Of a stretch of DNA of 38,727 nucleotides, positions 17,848 through 25,678 are shown piece after piece. Position 1 is the stretch's first letter; the number at the start of each line of letters is the position of its first letter. The position numbers and the translations under genes were made by a program. The DNA comes from Bacteroidales bacterium (GTDB lineage Bacteria; Bacteroidota; Bacteroidia; Bacteroidales; Marinilabiliaceae): positions 1-38,727 of the forward strand of contig JAFYCM010000078.1 in assembly GCA_017539645.1 (NCBI GenBank). Reading direction: 5' to 3'. The notes beneath the pieces are model-generated. The model saw only the letters and a program-made list of their open reading frames with translations. It did not search any database and was not told the origin of the DNA.

Positions 17848-18588
17848 ATTGTAAATGATTAACTGAATAAACAATAGTTCAAAGTAAACAATAAAATATT
17901 TACAAACAAAATTATCATTTGCAAAAACGGTGTTTACACGGATTAATAAATCACTATGTAAACCACAGTACATAAATGGTAGTTTACGTAGATAAAGTAT
18001 TTATATAATGCTATTTGTTTACAATGGTAAACTATAATTTATATGTATGGAGTGTTGATCTATCAGAAATGTATGTTTGAGCAATCTGATGTCACTTATT
18101 GACATATTGTTAAAATTCCTTTCTAATTAGTTGATTTTTAGAGGTCAGATAATTATCAACAAGTGTTAATAACCTCATTTGTGAATATATACATAACTAT
18201 AAAAGCTTAGAAAATAAAGGCTTGCGTTATATGCCGATCAATCGCTTTACATGATCGTTGTATATCATTGTTTTTTAGATAGTTAGAAATAAATATAGGT
18301 ATAATTCTTTATTAGCAGGCTAATTTTTAGACATCAATGTATTATATTACTTTATATGATCGTTATAAATAACTGATTTTATGTATTTTATATATGCATA
18401 AACGATAGATTTCTCTATTGAATATAAATTCACTATGGGTAAAATGGTTGTAATTTTACCTGTTTACATCTGTAAAAAAGTGTAAATGCTATCAACATGC
18501 TACTCCCCCACTCCACTTTATGTTGCATTGCTTCGGTTTGGTGTGTGCTGATATAATTTTTGCTAACTTTAGGTATTAATTTATAGTT
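17848..18588. other. 740-bp AT-rich divergent intergenic region
   Basis: No gene is visible between the HTH gene (-) and DUF4301 (+). It contains seven GTTTAC-type sites, six of them at 17884-18032 and including the inverted pair GTTTAC-AATG-GTAAAC (18017-18032). There is one TTATCAACA (18153-18161), one base off the DnaA-box consensus TTATCCACA. ATGATCGTT occurs twice, about 105 bp apart (near 18250 and 18357). A dyad cluster lies at 18438-18490. Near the DUF4301 start, TTTG (18537-18540) and TAACTTTA (18564-18571) form a weak promoter match. Divergent promoters are certain to be needed here; an origin-like role is only a possibility. Confidence 0.6.
18438..18478. promoter_or_regulatory. Stacked inverted repeats upstream of DUF4301 gene
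   Basis: GGTAAAAT (18438-18445) and ATTTTACC (18453-18460) form a perfect 8-bp dyad with a 7-nt spacer. It is followed immediately by TTTACA-TC-TGTAAA, which includes the last GTTTAC site (18462), and then by a half copy, TGTAAA. The layout resembles an operator for dimeric regulators. Confidence 0.45.
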
Positions 18589-20100
18589 ATGATTACAGAA
18601 CAAGACAAAGCGCTGCTTGGAGCTAAAGGCATCTCTGAGCAACAGTTAGAAAAGCAACTCGCACAGTTCAAAACAGGCTTCCCATTCGCTGATATTCAAC
18701 GTCCTGCAACGATTTCGGACGGCATTGCACAAGCCGATAAATCGTCGCTTGACAGACTTATTGCCACCTACGACAAGGCCATTTCAGATGGTGTAAAAGT
18801 GGTAAAATTCATACCTGCATCTGGCGCGGCTACTCGAATGTTTAAGAATATGTTTGAGTTTATGAACGCTCCTGCCGAAAAACAGGCCACAATGAAGGGT
18901 GAAAAGCCGTATAGCGACTTCTTTGGCCGATTCGACGATTTCGCTTTTGCTGAAGCATTGAAGGCTACAAAGCCAGCTAATGATGTTGACATCATTACTA
19001 AAATGTTGACAGATAGCGGTTTGAATTACGGGCAAAAGCCTAAAGGCGTGGTTTTGTTTCATAGATATGGCGATACTTCGCTCACTGCTGCTGAGGAGCA
19101 TATATACGAGGGCTTGAGCTATGCCAAGACTAAAGACAACGAAATTAATTTACACTATACCGTTAGTCCACAACACCTCGAACTCTTCAAAGAGGCAACT
19201 CAAAAAACGAAGGAATTGGTAGAGAAAAAGCATGGCTGTAAGGTTAACATAACATTTTCATTTCAAAAGCCATCAACTGACACCATTGCAGCCACGATGG
19301 AGAATGAGCTATTCCGCGATGAGAAGGGTAATTTGGTTTTTCGACCGGGTGGACACGGCGCGTTGATAGAGAATTTGAACGATATCGATGCCGATATTGT
19401 CTTCATAAAAAATATTGACAACGTTGCACATCAATATTTGTTGCCAATAGCAACTCAGTATAAAAAAGTTATCGCTGGATATGGCATCGAGCGCAAACAA
19501 CGTATCGATGGCATTTTGAGTAGATTGGACAAAAACGACTTTAGTGCTATAGCTGAGGCGCTCGATTTTATGAAGAGCGAGCTCAAGACTACCCTGCCAG
19601 CCGACTTCGACAAGAAGAGCGACAAAGAAAAATCGGCCTTCATATTTGATGTGCTCGATCGTCCATTGCGCGTGTGTGGTATGGTGAAGAACGAAGGCGA
19701 GCCTGGTGGCGGTCCATTCTGGGTGAAAGGTAGCAACGGACAAGTTACGCTTCAGATTGTGGAGAGCGCGCAGATAGACACCAATGATGCGCAGAAAGCT
19801 GCCATTATGAAGCAGAGTACACATTTCAACCCAGTGGACCTCTTCTGCTGCCTACGCGACAGAAACGGCAAGAAATACGACCTGAAAAATTTTGTAGATA
19901 CAAACGCAGGCTTCATATCATACAAGAGCCTCAACGGTAAAGACTTGAAAGCTATGGAGCTCCCTGGACTTTGGAATGGTGCCATGGCTAATTGGCTCAC
20001 GTTTTTCGTGGAAGTGCCTATCGAGACATTCAATCCGGTGAAGACCGTTGTCGATTTGCTTCGTCCACAGCACCAGCCGAAGAAGTTGAAAGTTATATAG
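18589..20100 (+). CDS. DUF4301 family protein
   Basis: A 503-residue cytoplasmic protein of the Bacteroidota DUF4301 family, recognised from its N-terminus (MITEQDKALLGAKGISEQQL, then FKTGFPFADIQRPATISDGI), KFIPASGAATRMFK, GVVLFHRYG, FRPGGHGALIENLNDIDADIVFIKNIDN and EGEPGGGPFWV. The SGAATRMF and GGHGALIENLN stretches recall nucleotidyl-transferase/phosphosugar-binding loops, and the family may be enzymatic, but I know of no established function. No signal peptide or membrane helix. It stands alone on the plus strand, with its own terminator, between the motif-rich divergent region and dnaA. It contains no GTTTAC-type hexamer, so the field stops sharply at its 5' side. Confidence 0.85.
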   Translation: MITEQDKALLGAKGISEQQLEKQLAQFKTGFPFADIQRPATISDGIAQADKSSLDRLIATYDKAISDGVKVVKFIPASGAATRMFKNMFEFMNAPAEKQATMKGEKPYSDFFGRFDDFAFAEALKATKPANDVDIITKMLTDSGLNYGQKPKGVVLFHRYGDTSLTAAEEHIYEGLSYAKTKDNEINLHYTVSPQHLELFKEATQKTKELVEKKHGCKVNITFSFQKPSTDTIAATMENELFRDEKGNLVFRPGGHGALIENLNDIDADIVFIKNIDNVAHQYLLPIATQYKKVIAGYGIERKQRIDGILSRLDKNDFSAIAEALDFMKSELKTTLPADFDKKSDKEKSAFIFDVLDRPLRVCGMVKNEGEPGGGPFWVKGSNGQVTLQIVESAQIDTNDAQKAAIMKQSTHFNPVDLFCCLRDRNGKKYDLKNFVDTNAGFISYKSLNGKDLKAMELPGLWNGAMANWLTFFVEVPIETFNPVKTVVDLLRPQHQPKKLKVI

Positions 20101-20139
20101 TTATACATACGTATGCAGTGTATGTAGCATTGCAAATTC

Positions 20140-20171
20140 AAGAGCAGTCACATTTGTGGCGGCTCTTTTTG
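20140..20171 (+). terminator. Rho-independent terminator of DUF4301 gene
   Basis: AAGAGC (20140-20145) pairs with GCTCTT (20162-20167), with an inner CACA/TGTG pairing, followed by a T-run. Confidence 0.7.
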
Positions 20172-20194
20172 TATATATGAATACGATATAAAAC

Positions 20195-20234
20195 AAAACC
20201 CTCCGAACTTGAATATTCAAATTCGGAGGGTTTT
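20195..20234. terminator. Bidirectional terminator between DUF4301 and dnaA
   Basis: AAAACCCTCCGAA (20195-20207) pairs perfectly with TTCGGAGGGTTTT (20222-20234), and TTGAA/TTCAA extend the stem inside. A-tract and T-tract flanks make it work for the convergent DUF4301 (+) and dnaA (-) transcripts. Confidence 0.88.
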
Positions 20235-20263
20235 AGGTTAGTAACTATAATATTAGCTGGTTG

Positions 20264-21673
20264 TCAGCCTTTTATTTTCATCTCGATTTGCTTCACCTCG
20301 TTGGCGTAGGCTTTGTTTACGTCTATTTGATTAGCGACTGTCTGACATGCGTAGAGAACAGTAGCGTGGTTGCGATTGCCAATCTTTGTACCTATGCTGC
20401 TAAGGCTCATCTGTGTCATCTCGCGGCAAAGATACATAGCCAATTGGCGAGCCGACACGACCTCATGCTTGCGCGTATTCTTCTGAAGTAATGACGGATC
20501 GATATTGTAGTGCTCACAAACTACTTCTATTACGCGGTCTGGCGTAACTTTCGCAGATACAACCTCTTTGTTGTTGGCGTAATTGCTGACCACCTTCAAC
20601 ACGAGATCCATCGTAATTTCGCTACGAAGCACAGTAGCATGGGCAAGTAGCGAAGCTATTGCGCCATCAAGTTCGCGCGCACGGTCGATATTATTAGCAA
20701 TATATTCCACAACATCGTCGGGGAATTGTATATCGTCTTTCTGAATCTTATTCTTGATAATCTCCACACGCAAGTCGTAGTCGGGCTTCTGCATTTCGGC
20801 AATCAAACCAGCTTTGAATCGCGAAATAAGTCGATCTTCTATACCTACTATATCCGAAGGGCGCTTATCTGCAGCAATTACAATCTGCTTGTTATTCTGC
20901 TGCATGTGGTTGAAAATCTGGAAGAACGCATTCTCCGTACCGCTTTTACCAGCAAGATCTTGAATATCGTCGATAACTAAGACATCAATATCTTGATAGA
21001 AATTCATGAAGCCAATCTGCGAATTGTCTTTCGATGCCTTCATAAACTGTTGCATGAACTTAGCTGCCGAGAGGTAAACAACCTTACGATCTGGCTTTAC
21101 ACGCTTTGTTTCTGCGGCAATAGCTTGAATGAGGTGCGTTTTACCTACGCCACTCTCACCGTATATAAATAGCGGATTGAAAGCAGTAGCACCTGGTTTT
21201 TCGGCAACGGAATATGCCACCGAACGTGCGAGTTTGTTGCTTTCGCCCTCTACGAAATTATCAAACGTATAGTTCTGATTGAGGTGCGGATCTACCGTGC
21301 AGTTGATAGCTACAGCGGCAAATGGATTGAATTGTCCGTCACTTTTGGGCATAGCAGTATTAGGACGATATCCGCCACTTGGAGCTGATACTGTAGGACG
21401 TCGATCTATCATTGGAGCAGCACTATAAAGCTGATATTCCAGACGCACATTAGGACCTATAACTTGTACAAGAGCCGACTTGAGAGGATTGAAAAAACCG
21501 CGTTTTTCGTCTTCCAACACGTCCACAAAATTTGTCGAAGGCACTCCAATAGTAATGGTATTATCGGAGAGATTTACAGGCTTTATTGGCGCAAACCAAC
21601 GCTCGTAATCATCTTTTGACACACCTTTACTAATCACACCCAGGCAATTCTCCCAAGTCTTAACACAATCCAT
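20264..21673 (-). CDS. dnaA: Chromosomal replication initiator protein DnaA
   Basis: Replication initiator, 469 residues. Domain I (about 1-85) begins with the usual W-containing helix; a linker follows to about 130. The AAA+ domain has NPLFIYGESGVGKTHLIQAI (Walker A 172-179) and VLVIDDIQDL (Walker B 231-236), with RLISRFKAGL as the sensor/arginine-finger region. Domain IV ends with the DnaA signature, here IGNRNHATVLYAC (about 431-443). Compared with the usual G-x-R-D-H-x-T-V-L-H form, the base-contacting Asp is Asn435 and the later His is Tyr441. The gene is monocistronic: terminator at 20195-20234 downstream and a 374-bp gap upstream. dnaN is not adjacent, as is common in this phylum. Confidence 0.96.
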   Translation of the reverse strand: MDCVKTWENCLGVISKGVSKDDYERWFAPIKPVNLSDNTITIGVPSTNFVDVLEDEKRGFFNPLKSALVQVIGPNVRLEYQLYSAAPMIDRRPTVSAPSGGYRPNTAMPKSDGQFNPFAAVAINCTVDPHLNQNYTFDNFVEGESNKLARSVAYSVAEKPGATAFNPLFIYGESGVGKTHLIQAIAAETKRVKPDRKVVYLSAAKFMQQFMKASKDNSQIGFMNFYQDIDVLVIDDIQDLAGKSGTENAFFQIFNHMQQNNKQIVIAADKRPSDIVGIEDRLISRFKAGLIAEMQKPDYDLRVEIIKNKIQKDDIQFPDDVVEYIANNIDRARELDGAIASLLAHATVLRSEITMDLVLKVVSNYANNKEVVSAKVTPDRVIEVVCEHYNIDPSLLQKNTRKHEVVSARQLAMYLCREMTQMSLSSIGTKIGNRNHATVLYACQTVANQIDVNKAYANEVKQIEMKIKG

Positions 21674-22047
21674 AATACTATAAATACGTTTTTCTTTTGA
21701 CGGTACGAATGTCTATGTTTAATTGTTGAAAAAAAAATCGAATCTGTATTGTTTTTTCAGAAATGTCATTGATTTTTGATAATCAATCAATTAAGATGAT
21801 TGCATGTAATATACTCATTATTAGATAGTTTCAGACTTGCATGCTTGCATATAAGAAAGTCAATAACTTAGTTATCACATAGTTATACGTAATAATACGC
21901 CCAAATGTACATTTCTCATAATTGCGTTTTTTGTACTACGGAATCAACTATACTGTAGATTATTATTCTATATATCCTCGTTTCTCGCTCAATATCAGGG
22001 TGTTTGAACGCCTCAAAGTGTTAACGAAAGTTATAGAAAAAGAGTAA
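21674..22047. other. 374-bp dnaA upstream region
   Basis: No gene is seen. The stretch is AT-rich and repeat-laden: CTTGCATGCTTGCAT (two copies of CTTGCAT near 21837-21850), the palindrome ATAACT-T-AGTTAT (21863-21875) and a further AGTTAT at 21881. It must hold the dnaA promoter and the 3' end of the amidase-MCE transcript. I found no perfect TTATCCACA box. Confidence 0.5.
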
Positions 22048-23247
22048 CTATTCAACTTCTTCGCCGTTGTTGTATGAAACAATCTGAGAATCAGGATATT
22101 TCACAATAAGCTTTTTCTGAAGTTCTTCGGCTTCCTTACGAGTTGCGTAAGTTCCTATTAGATAGTTATATCGCTTGCCACTATAATGCTCAATCACTTT
22201 ATGACCATCAATTTGCGACTCGATGTTTAATGGAGTCTTCGATTGCGCAATACGTACCGTATATATAAGTCCAACGAACATCGCAGCATCGGGCGAAGCG
22301 AAATAGACATTCTTGCCACCGAATTTGAATGCCGATACATTTACATAGCGCGAAGGATTTACTCGTATATCTGTCATCAGGCGATTGAGGTTAATTGCCG
22401 ACTCGTTTAGATTGTTGTAGAGTTCGGTATCGGAGAGCAATAGACCTAGCGAACCTTTAGCGCTGTCGAGCTGATTTACGACATTTTCGATACCATCGAG
22501 AGCGGCCTGCATAGCTGGCATTGCGGCATCGAGATTTGCAGCAATGTTGGCAAAATGGGTAAATATGGTATCAATCTCGTTCGATTGGCTATTTATAATA
22601 GTAAATGTAGAATCGGCACTGCGCAGCACTTGATTGAGCATTCCATTGCGCGCGGTAAGTTCCGACAAATTACGCGACACAACCTCGAAATTCTTCATTG
22701 TGGCATTGAGTGCTTCGATACTTTGGCTTAGATATTTACCGTCAGGTCCGCCAAAGAAATTCGCCATGTCGGCTAACACCGTATCCACACGCGCCATAAG
22801 CACTTCGGCTTTATCCTTCATAGGCAAAATTTGTTGCGTGAGGTCTTTGCGAACAAACGAAGCAAGCGTATCGCCACGCGAATGCATCTTCTGCGACTGC
22901 GAAAAGACAATACTTATTCCTCGGCTGCCAAGCAAATCAGTACTAAAAATCTCAGCCACAGAACCTTGCGGAATCTCGCTAAGTTTCTCAATATTCATAG
23001 CTACGCAGAATCGGTGGCCGTTTGGTGCCGTGTGATTTATAGATATGGAACGCACAGTTCCTATTTGGTAACCATTGAAGTAAATAGGCGACGAATCGGT
23101 GATTCCGTTTACGTCGGCAAAGCAGGCATAATAGATACTACCACGCGAAAAAGCATTGTGTCCTCGGAGGTAATTCATGCCGAGAATAAGTATAGTAATG
23201 CCACAAACGGCAAAGATGCCAATGCGAAGATTTCGATTGATAGTCAT
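22048..23247 (-). CDS. MlaD-like MCE protein with C-terminal SPOR-like domain
   Basis: Periplasmic lipid-transport protein of 399 residues. An N-terminal membrane anchor (about 7-27) precedes a single MCE domain (about 35-115: YYACFADVNGITDSSPIYFNGYQIGTVRSI). Then comes a long helical segment (about 140-300), as in MlaD-type subunits that present lipids to an ABC transporter. MCE proteins of this phylum are, as I recall, nearer 300 residues. Here about 74 residues are added (326-399), reading IYTVRIAQSKTPL ... KRYNYLIGTYATRKEAEELQ ... KYPDSQIVSYNN, which has the layout of a SPOR peptidoglycan-binding domain. The upstream amidase, 11 bp away in the same operon, ends in a similar domain. mlaE/mlaF are not in the window. 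Confidence 0.85.
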   Translation of the reverse strand: MTINRNLRIGIFAVCGITILILGMNYLRGHNAFSRGSIYYACFADVNGITDSSPIYFNGYQIGTVRSISINHTAPNGHRFCVAMNIEKLSEIPQGSVAEIFSTDLLGSRGISIVFSQSQKMHSRGDTLASFVRKDLTQQILPMKDKAEVLMARVDTVLADMANFFGGPDGKYLSQSIEALNATMKNFEVVSRNLSELTARNGMLNQVLRSADSTFTIINSQSNEIDTIFTHFANIAANLDAAMPAMQAALDGIENVVNQLDSAKGSLGLLLSDTELYNNLNESAINLNRLMTDIRVNPSRYVNVSAFKFGGKNVYFASPDAAMFVGLIYTVRIAQSKTPLNIESQIDGHKVIEHYSGKRYNYLIGTYATRKEAEELQKKLIVKYPDSQIVSYNNGEEVE

Positions 23248-23258
23248 AGCTTTAGTAT

Positions 23259-24347
23259 TTATTGTTTTGAACGTTTGCGCGCATGACGCACGCTAATTTT
23301 CTCTGCGCCATCGAAAGCTACAATGAAGCAATCGGGATAGAGTTTTCGTACACGGTCGAGGTTCTTCTGAGCTTCGTCGTACGATGTTGTGCGGCTTACA
23401 AGATACTTATACATACCATTCTCCACAAGTTCCTTCACCTCGCCAAGCGACGCGGGGAAATCCTTCTGTTGGCTTTTCGACGAGATTATTTGTACGTAGA
23501 ATGAAATGCCTGTAGGCTCTTCTTCTTTAGCAACCGATTCTTTTACAATAGGTTGAGAAGGCATAAGTGCTATATTACTATTATCGTAGCTTTCTTTGTA
23601 ACTACGGAACGAGTTGAATATCGAGCGCGCAATTTCTGTCTGACCAGCGGCAGAATTGATGTATTTCTCCTCTTCGGGATTGCTAATGAAGCCAATCTCT
23701 ATAAGTACGCTCGGCATCGACGTTTGACGAAGCACCAAGAAACCTGCCTGCTTCACACCGCGATTACCGCGATTAGCCGCTACGAAAGCATCTTGCACCG
23801 TGGATGCGAAGTTTATACTTTGCCCGAGATAGGCGTTCTGCATAAGTTCAAATATTATGTATGACTCAGGTTCCGACGGATCGAAGCCCTCATATTTATT
23901 GCTATAGTCGTCCTCCAAGACGATAACCGAGTTCTCTTTTTGTGCTACGGCAAGGTTGTCTTTAGTGCGATGTAGACCGAGTACGTATGTCTCAGCACCC
24001 GAAATCTGCGGACTTTTGGCAGAATTGGCATGAATAGAGATGAACAAATCGGCACTCGATTTATTAGCAATTTCGGCGCGCTCATTGAGGGTGAGATACT
24101 CGTCTGTCTTGCGTGTATATATAACATTAACCCCCTGAATACTATCAGTAATATACTGCCCTACTTGAAGCGCAACTGGAAGTACAATGTCCTTCTCCTG
24201 ACTCACCTTACCTAACGCACCACAATCTTTACCGCCATGGCCAGCATCGATGACGACAGTGGTTAGTTTCTTTATCTGAGCGGGGGCGTCGATACTCAAT
24301 AGTAACGCAAAGAGAGTAATTATAGAAAAATGTAGTTTAGTTGTCAT
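23259..24347 (-). CDS. N-acetylmuramoyl-L-alanine amidase (Amidase_3) with SPOR domain
   Basis: Zinc amidase that cuts the glycan-peptide bond of peptidoglycan, 362 residues from ATG 24347. Longer reading is possible upstream but adds an implausible N-terminus before the signal peptide MTTKLHFSIITLFALLLSIDAPAQ. The catalytic domain shows VIDAGHGGKDCGALG (H37), SQEKDIVLPVAL (E51), FISIHANSA (H106) and VLIEIGFISNPEEEKYI (catalytic Glu), the full AmiABC set. A C-terminal SPOR-like domain (about 282-346, SFYVQIISSK ... YKYLVSRTTSYDEAQKNLD ... YPDCFIVAFDG) should direct it to denuded glycan at division sites. It is the first gene of a two-gene unit with the MCE protein. Confidence 0.93.
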   Translation of the reverse strand: MTTKLHFSIITLFALLLSIDAPAQIKKLTTVVIDAGHGGKDCGALGKVSQEKDIVLPVALQVGQYITDSIQGVNVIYTRKTDEYLTLNERAEIANKSSADLFISIHANSAKSPQISGAETYVLGLHRTKDNLAVAQKENSVIVLEDDYSNKYEGFDPSEPESYIIFELMQNAYLGQSINFASTVQDAFVAANRGNRGVKQAGFLVLRQTSMPSVLIEIGFISNPEEEKYINSAAGQTEIARSIFNSFRSYKESYDNSNIALMPSQPIVKESVAKEEEPTGISFYVQIISSKSQQKDFPASLGEVKELVENGMYKYLVSRTTSYDEAQKNLDRVRKLYPDCFIVAFDGAEKISVRHARKRSKQ

Positions 24348-24365
24348 TGCTAATAATGTAATATG

Positions 24366-24373
24366 CAAAAGTA
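24366..24373 (-). promoter_or_regulatory. Candidate -7 promoter box of the amidase-MCE operon
   Basis: On the minus strand TACTTTTG fits TAnnTTTG exactly, 18 bp upstream of the amidase ATG; the -33 element is weak. Confidence 0.45.
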
Positions 24374-24525
24374 ACGTATTTAGTTCAATAACACAGATTA
24401 GAATCGTTTTAGTTTTAGTAATAGTATAGCCGAATGAACAACACTGAGTTCGCACATTTATATCGACAAAAAAGTTTTATAAAACACTGATTATATGCCA
24501 TCTGTGCGATTGAGAAAAGTAAACA

Positions 24526-24556
24526 TTGAAAAAAGAGTATTTCTACACTATCTTCG
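24526..24556 (+). promoter_or_regulatory. Candidate dnaX promoter
   Basis: TTG (24526-24528), 20 bp spacing, then TATCTTCG (24549-24556), one mismatch to TAnnTTTG, 18 bp before the dnaX ATG. Confidence 0.5.
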
Positions 24557-24574
24557 CGACTGAAAGTAAAAGCA

Positions 24575-25678
24575 ATGGAATACGTAGTATCAGCACGAAA
24601 ATATCGCCCCGACACATTCGATATGGTTGTTGGGCAGCAAGCCATAACCACCACCATAAAAAACGCCGTAAAGACGCAGAGAATAGCGCACGCGTACCTG
24701 TTTTGCGGGCCACGTGGTGTGGGCAAAACCACTTGCTCCCGAATATTTGCAAAGACAATCAATTGTCAGAATCTGTCGGAAAACATCGAACCTTGCAACG
24801 AATGCGAGTCGTGCCGCGCTTTCAACGAAAATCGTTCATTCAACATTCACGAGCTTGACGCTGCCAGCAACAACTCGGTGGACGACATACGTATGCTGAT
24901 TGACCAAGTGCGCGTCCCGCCGCAAGTGGGTAAGTATTCCGTGTATATCATCGACGAGGTGCATATGCTTTCGCAACAGGCGTTCAATGCGTTCCTCAAG
25001 ACGCTCGAAGAGCCGCCTGCATACGCCGTTTTCATCCTCGCTACTACGGAGAAGCACAAGATTATCCCTACAATCATATCGCGCTGCCAAGTGTTTGATT
25101 TTAGCCGTATTACGATAGATGATGCAACAAAACACTTGAGCTACGTAGCCAGCAAAGAAGGCATCACCGCCGACATAGATGGACTGAGCGTGATAGCCCA
25201 AAAAGCTGATGGCGCAATGCGTGACGCGCTCTCGATTTTCGACCAAATTGTGGCGTTTTCGGGCAAGAACATTACGTATAAAGATGTGGTGAGCAACCTG
25301 AATGTGCTCGACTACGACATATTCTTCGAGGTTGTAGACAATATCATGGCGCACGACTTTGTGAAAGCCCTACTTGCGCTCGACAATGTGGTTCGCCGCG
25401 GCTTCGATTTGCTCAGCTTCCTCAGCGGACTTTGCCACCACTTGCGCAATTTGCTTGTGGCGCACAACGAAGAGAGCGTCTCGCTCCTCGACGTCAGCGA
25501 GAAAACGGGGCAACGCTACAAAGAGCAGTCCGCCAAGATGGATGTCAACTACATAATTAGGTTGATTGAAGGCACAGCAAATGCCGAACTGAATTACAAG
25601 CAGGCGCGCGACAAACGCCAACACGTGGAAATCTGCTTATTACGTTGCTGCATGGTAGGCGACGAAAAAAAAAAGTAA
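24575..25678 (+). CDS. dnaX: DNA polymerase III clamp-loader subunit, gamma-like zero-frame product
   Basis: Clamp-loader ATPase of the replicative polymerase; the zero-frame product is 367 residues. The AAA+ module shows Walker A GPRGVGKT (45-52), a four-cysteine zinc module (C64, C74, C77, C80 in NCQNLSENIEPCNECESC), the Walker B-like YIIDEVHML (124-132), LEEPP and the sensor ATTEKHKI. Domain III is complete to about residue 360. The reading frame then meets ten A (25665-25674) and stops immediately as GAA AAA AAA AAG TAA. The stop removes the C-terminal tau region, which continues in the -1 frame from this point. Zero-frame termination would yield a gamma-like protein. An indel error in the A-run is the competing explanation. 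Confidence 0.93.
   Translation: MEYVVSARKYRPDTFDMVVGQQAITTTIKNAVKTQRIAHAYLFCGPRGVGKTTCSRIFAKTINCQNLSENIEPCNECESCRAFNENRSFNIHELDAASNNSVDDIRMLIDQVRVPPQVGKYSVYIIDEVHMLSQQAFNAFLKTLEEPPAYAVFILATTEKHKIIPTIISRCQVFDFSRITIDDATKHLSYVASKEGITADIDGLSVIAQKADGAMRDALSIFDQIVAFSGKNITYKDVVSNLNVLDYDIFFEVVDNIMAHDFVKALLALDNVVRRGFDLLSFLSGLCHHLRNLLVAHNEESVSLLDVSEKTGQRYKEQSAKMDVNYIIRLIEGTANAELNYKQARDKRQHVEICLLRCCMVGDEKKK

Larger units (their letters stand above)
14231..18467. repeat. Field of 35 GTTTAC/GTAAAC hexamers
   Basis: By hand count, GTTTAC (20) or its complement GTAAAC (15) occurs 35 times here, about once per 120 bp. The remaining ~34.5 kb has about 17. Sites begin at 14231, 14569, 14639, 14654, 14686, 14702, 14733, 14759, 15402, 15417, 15455, 15478, 15507, 15766, 15908, 16085, 16663, 16701, 16861, 16870, 16893, 16935, 16960, 17055, 17479, 17548, 17577, 17616, 17884, 17932, 17958, 17982, 18017, 18027 and 18462. 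Inside genes they fall in all three codon phases (Val-Asn, Ser-Leu, Gln-Phe-Thr, Ser-Lys), so the repeat is a DNA feature, not a peptide one. Flanks show no extended consensus. Function unknown; a protein-binding field is inferred. Confidence 0.75.

Noticed and set aside
17848-18588. A definite oriC
   Set aside because: Only one near-consensus DnaA box was seen, and strand asymmetry could not be computed; kept as a hypothesis only.
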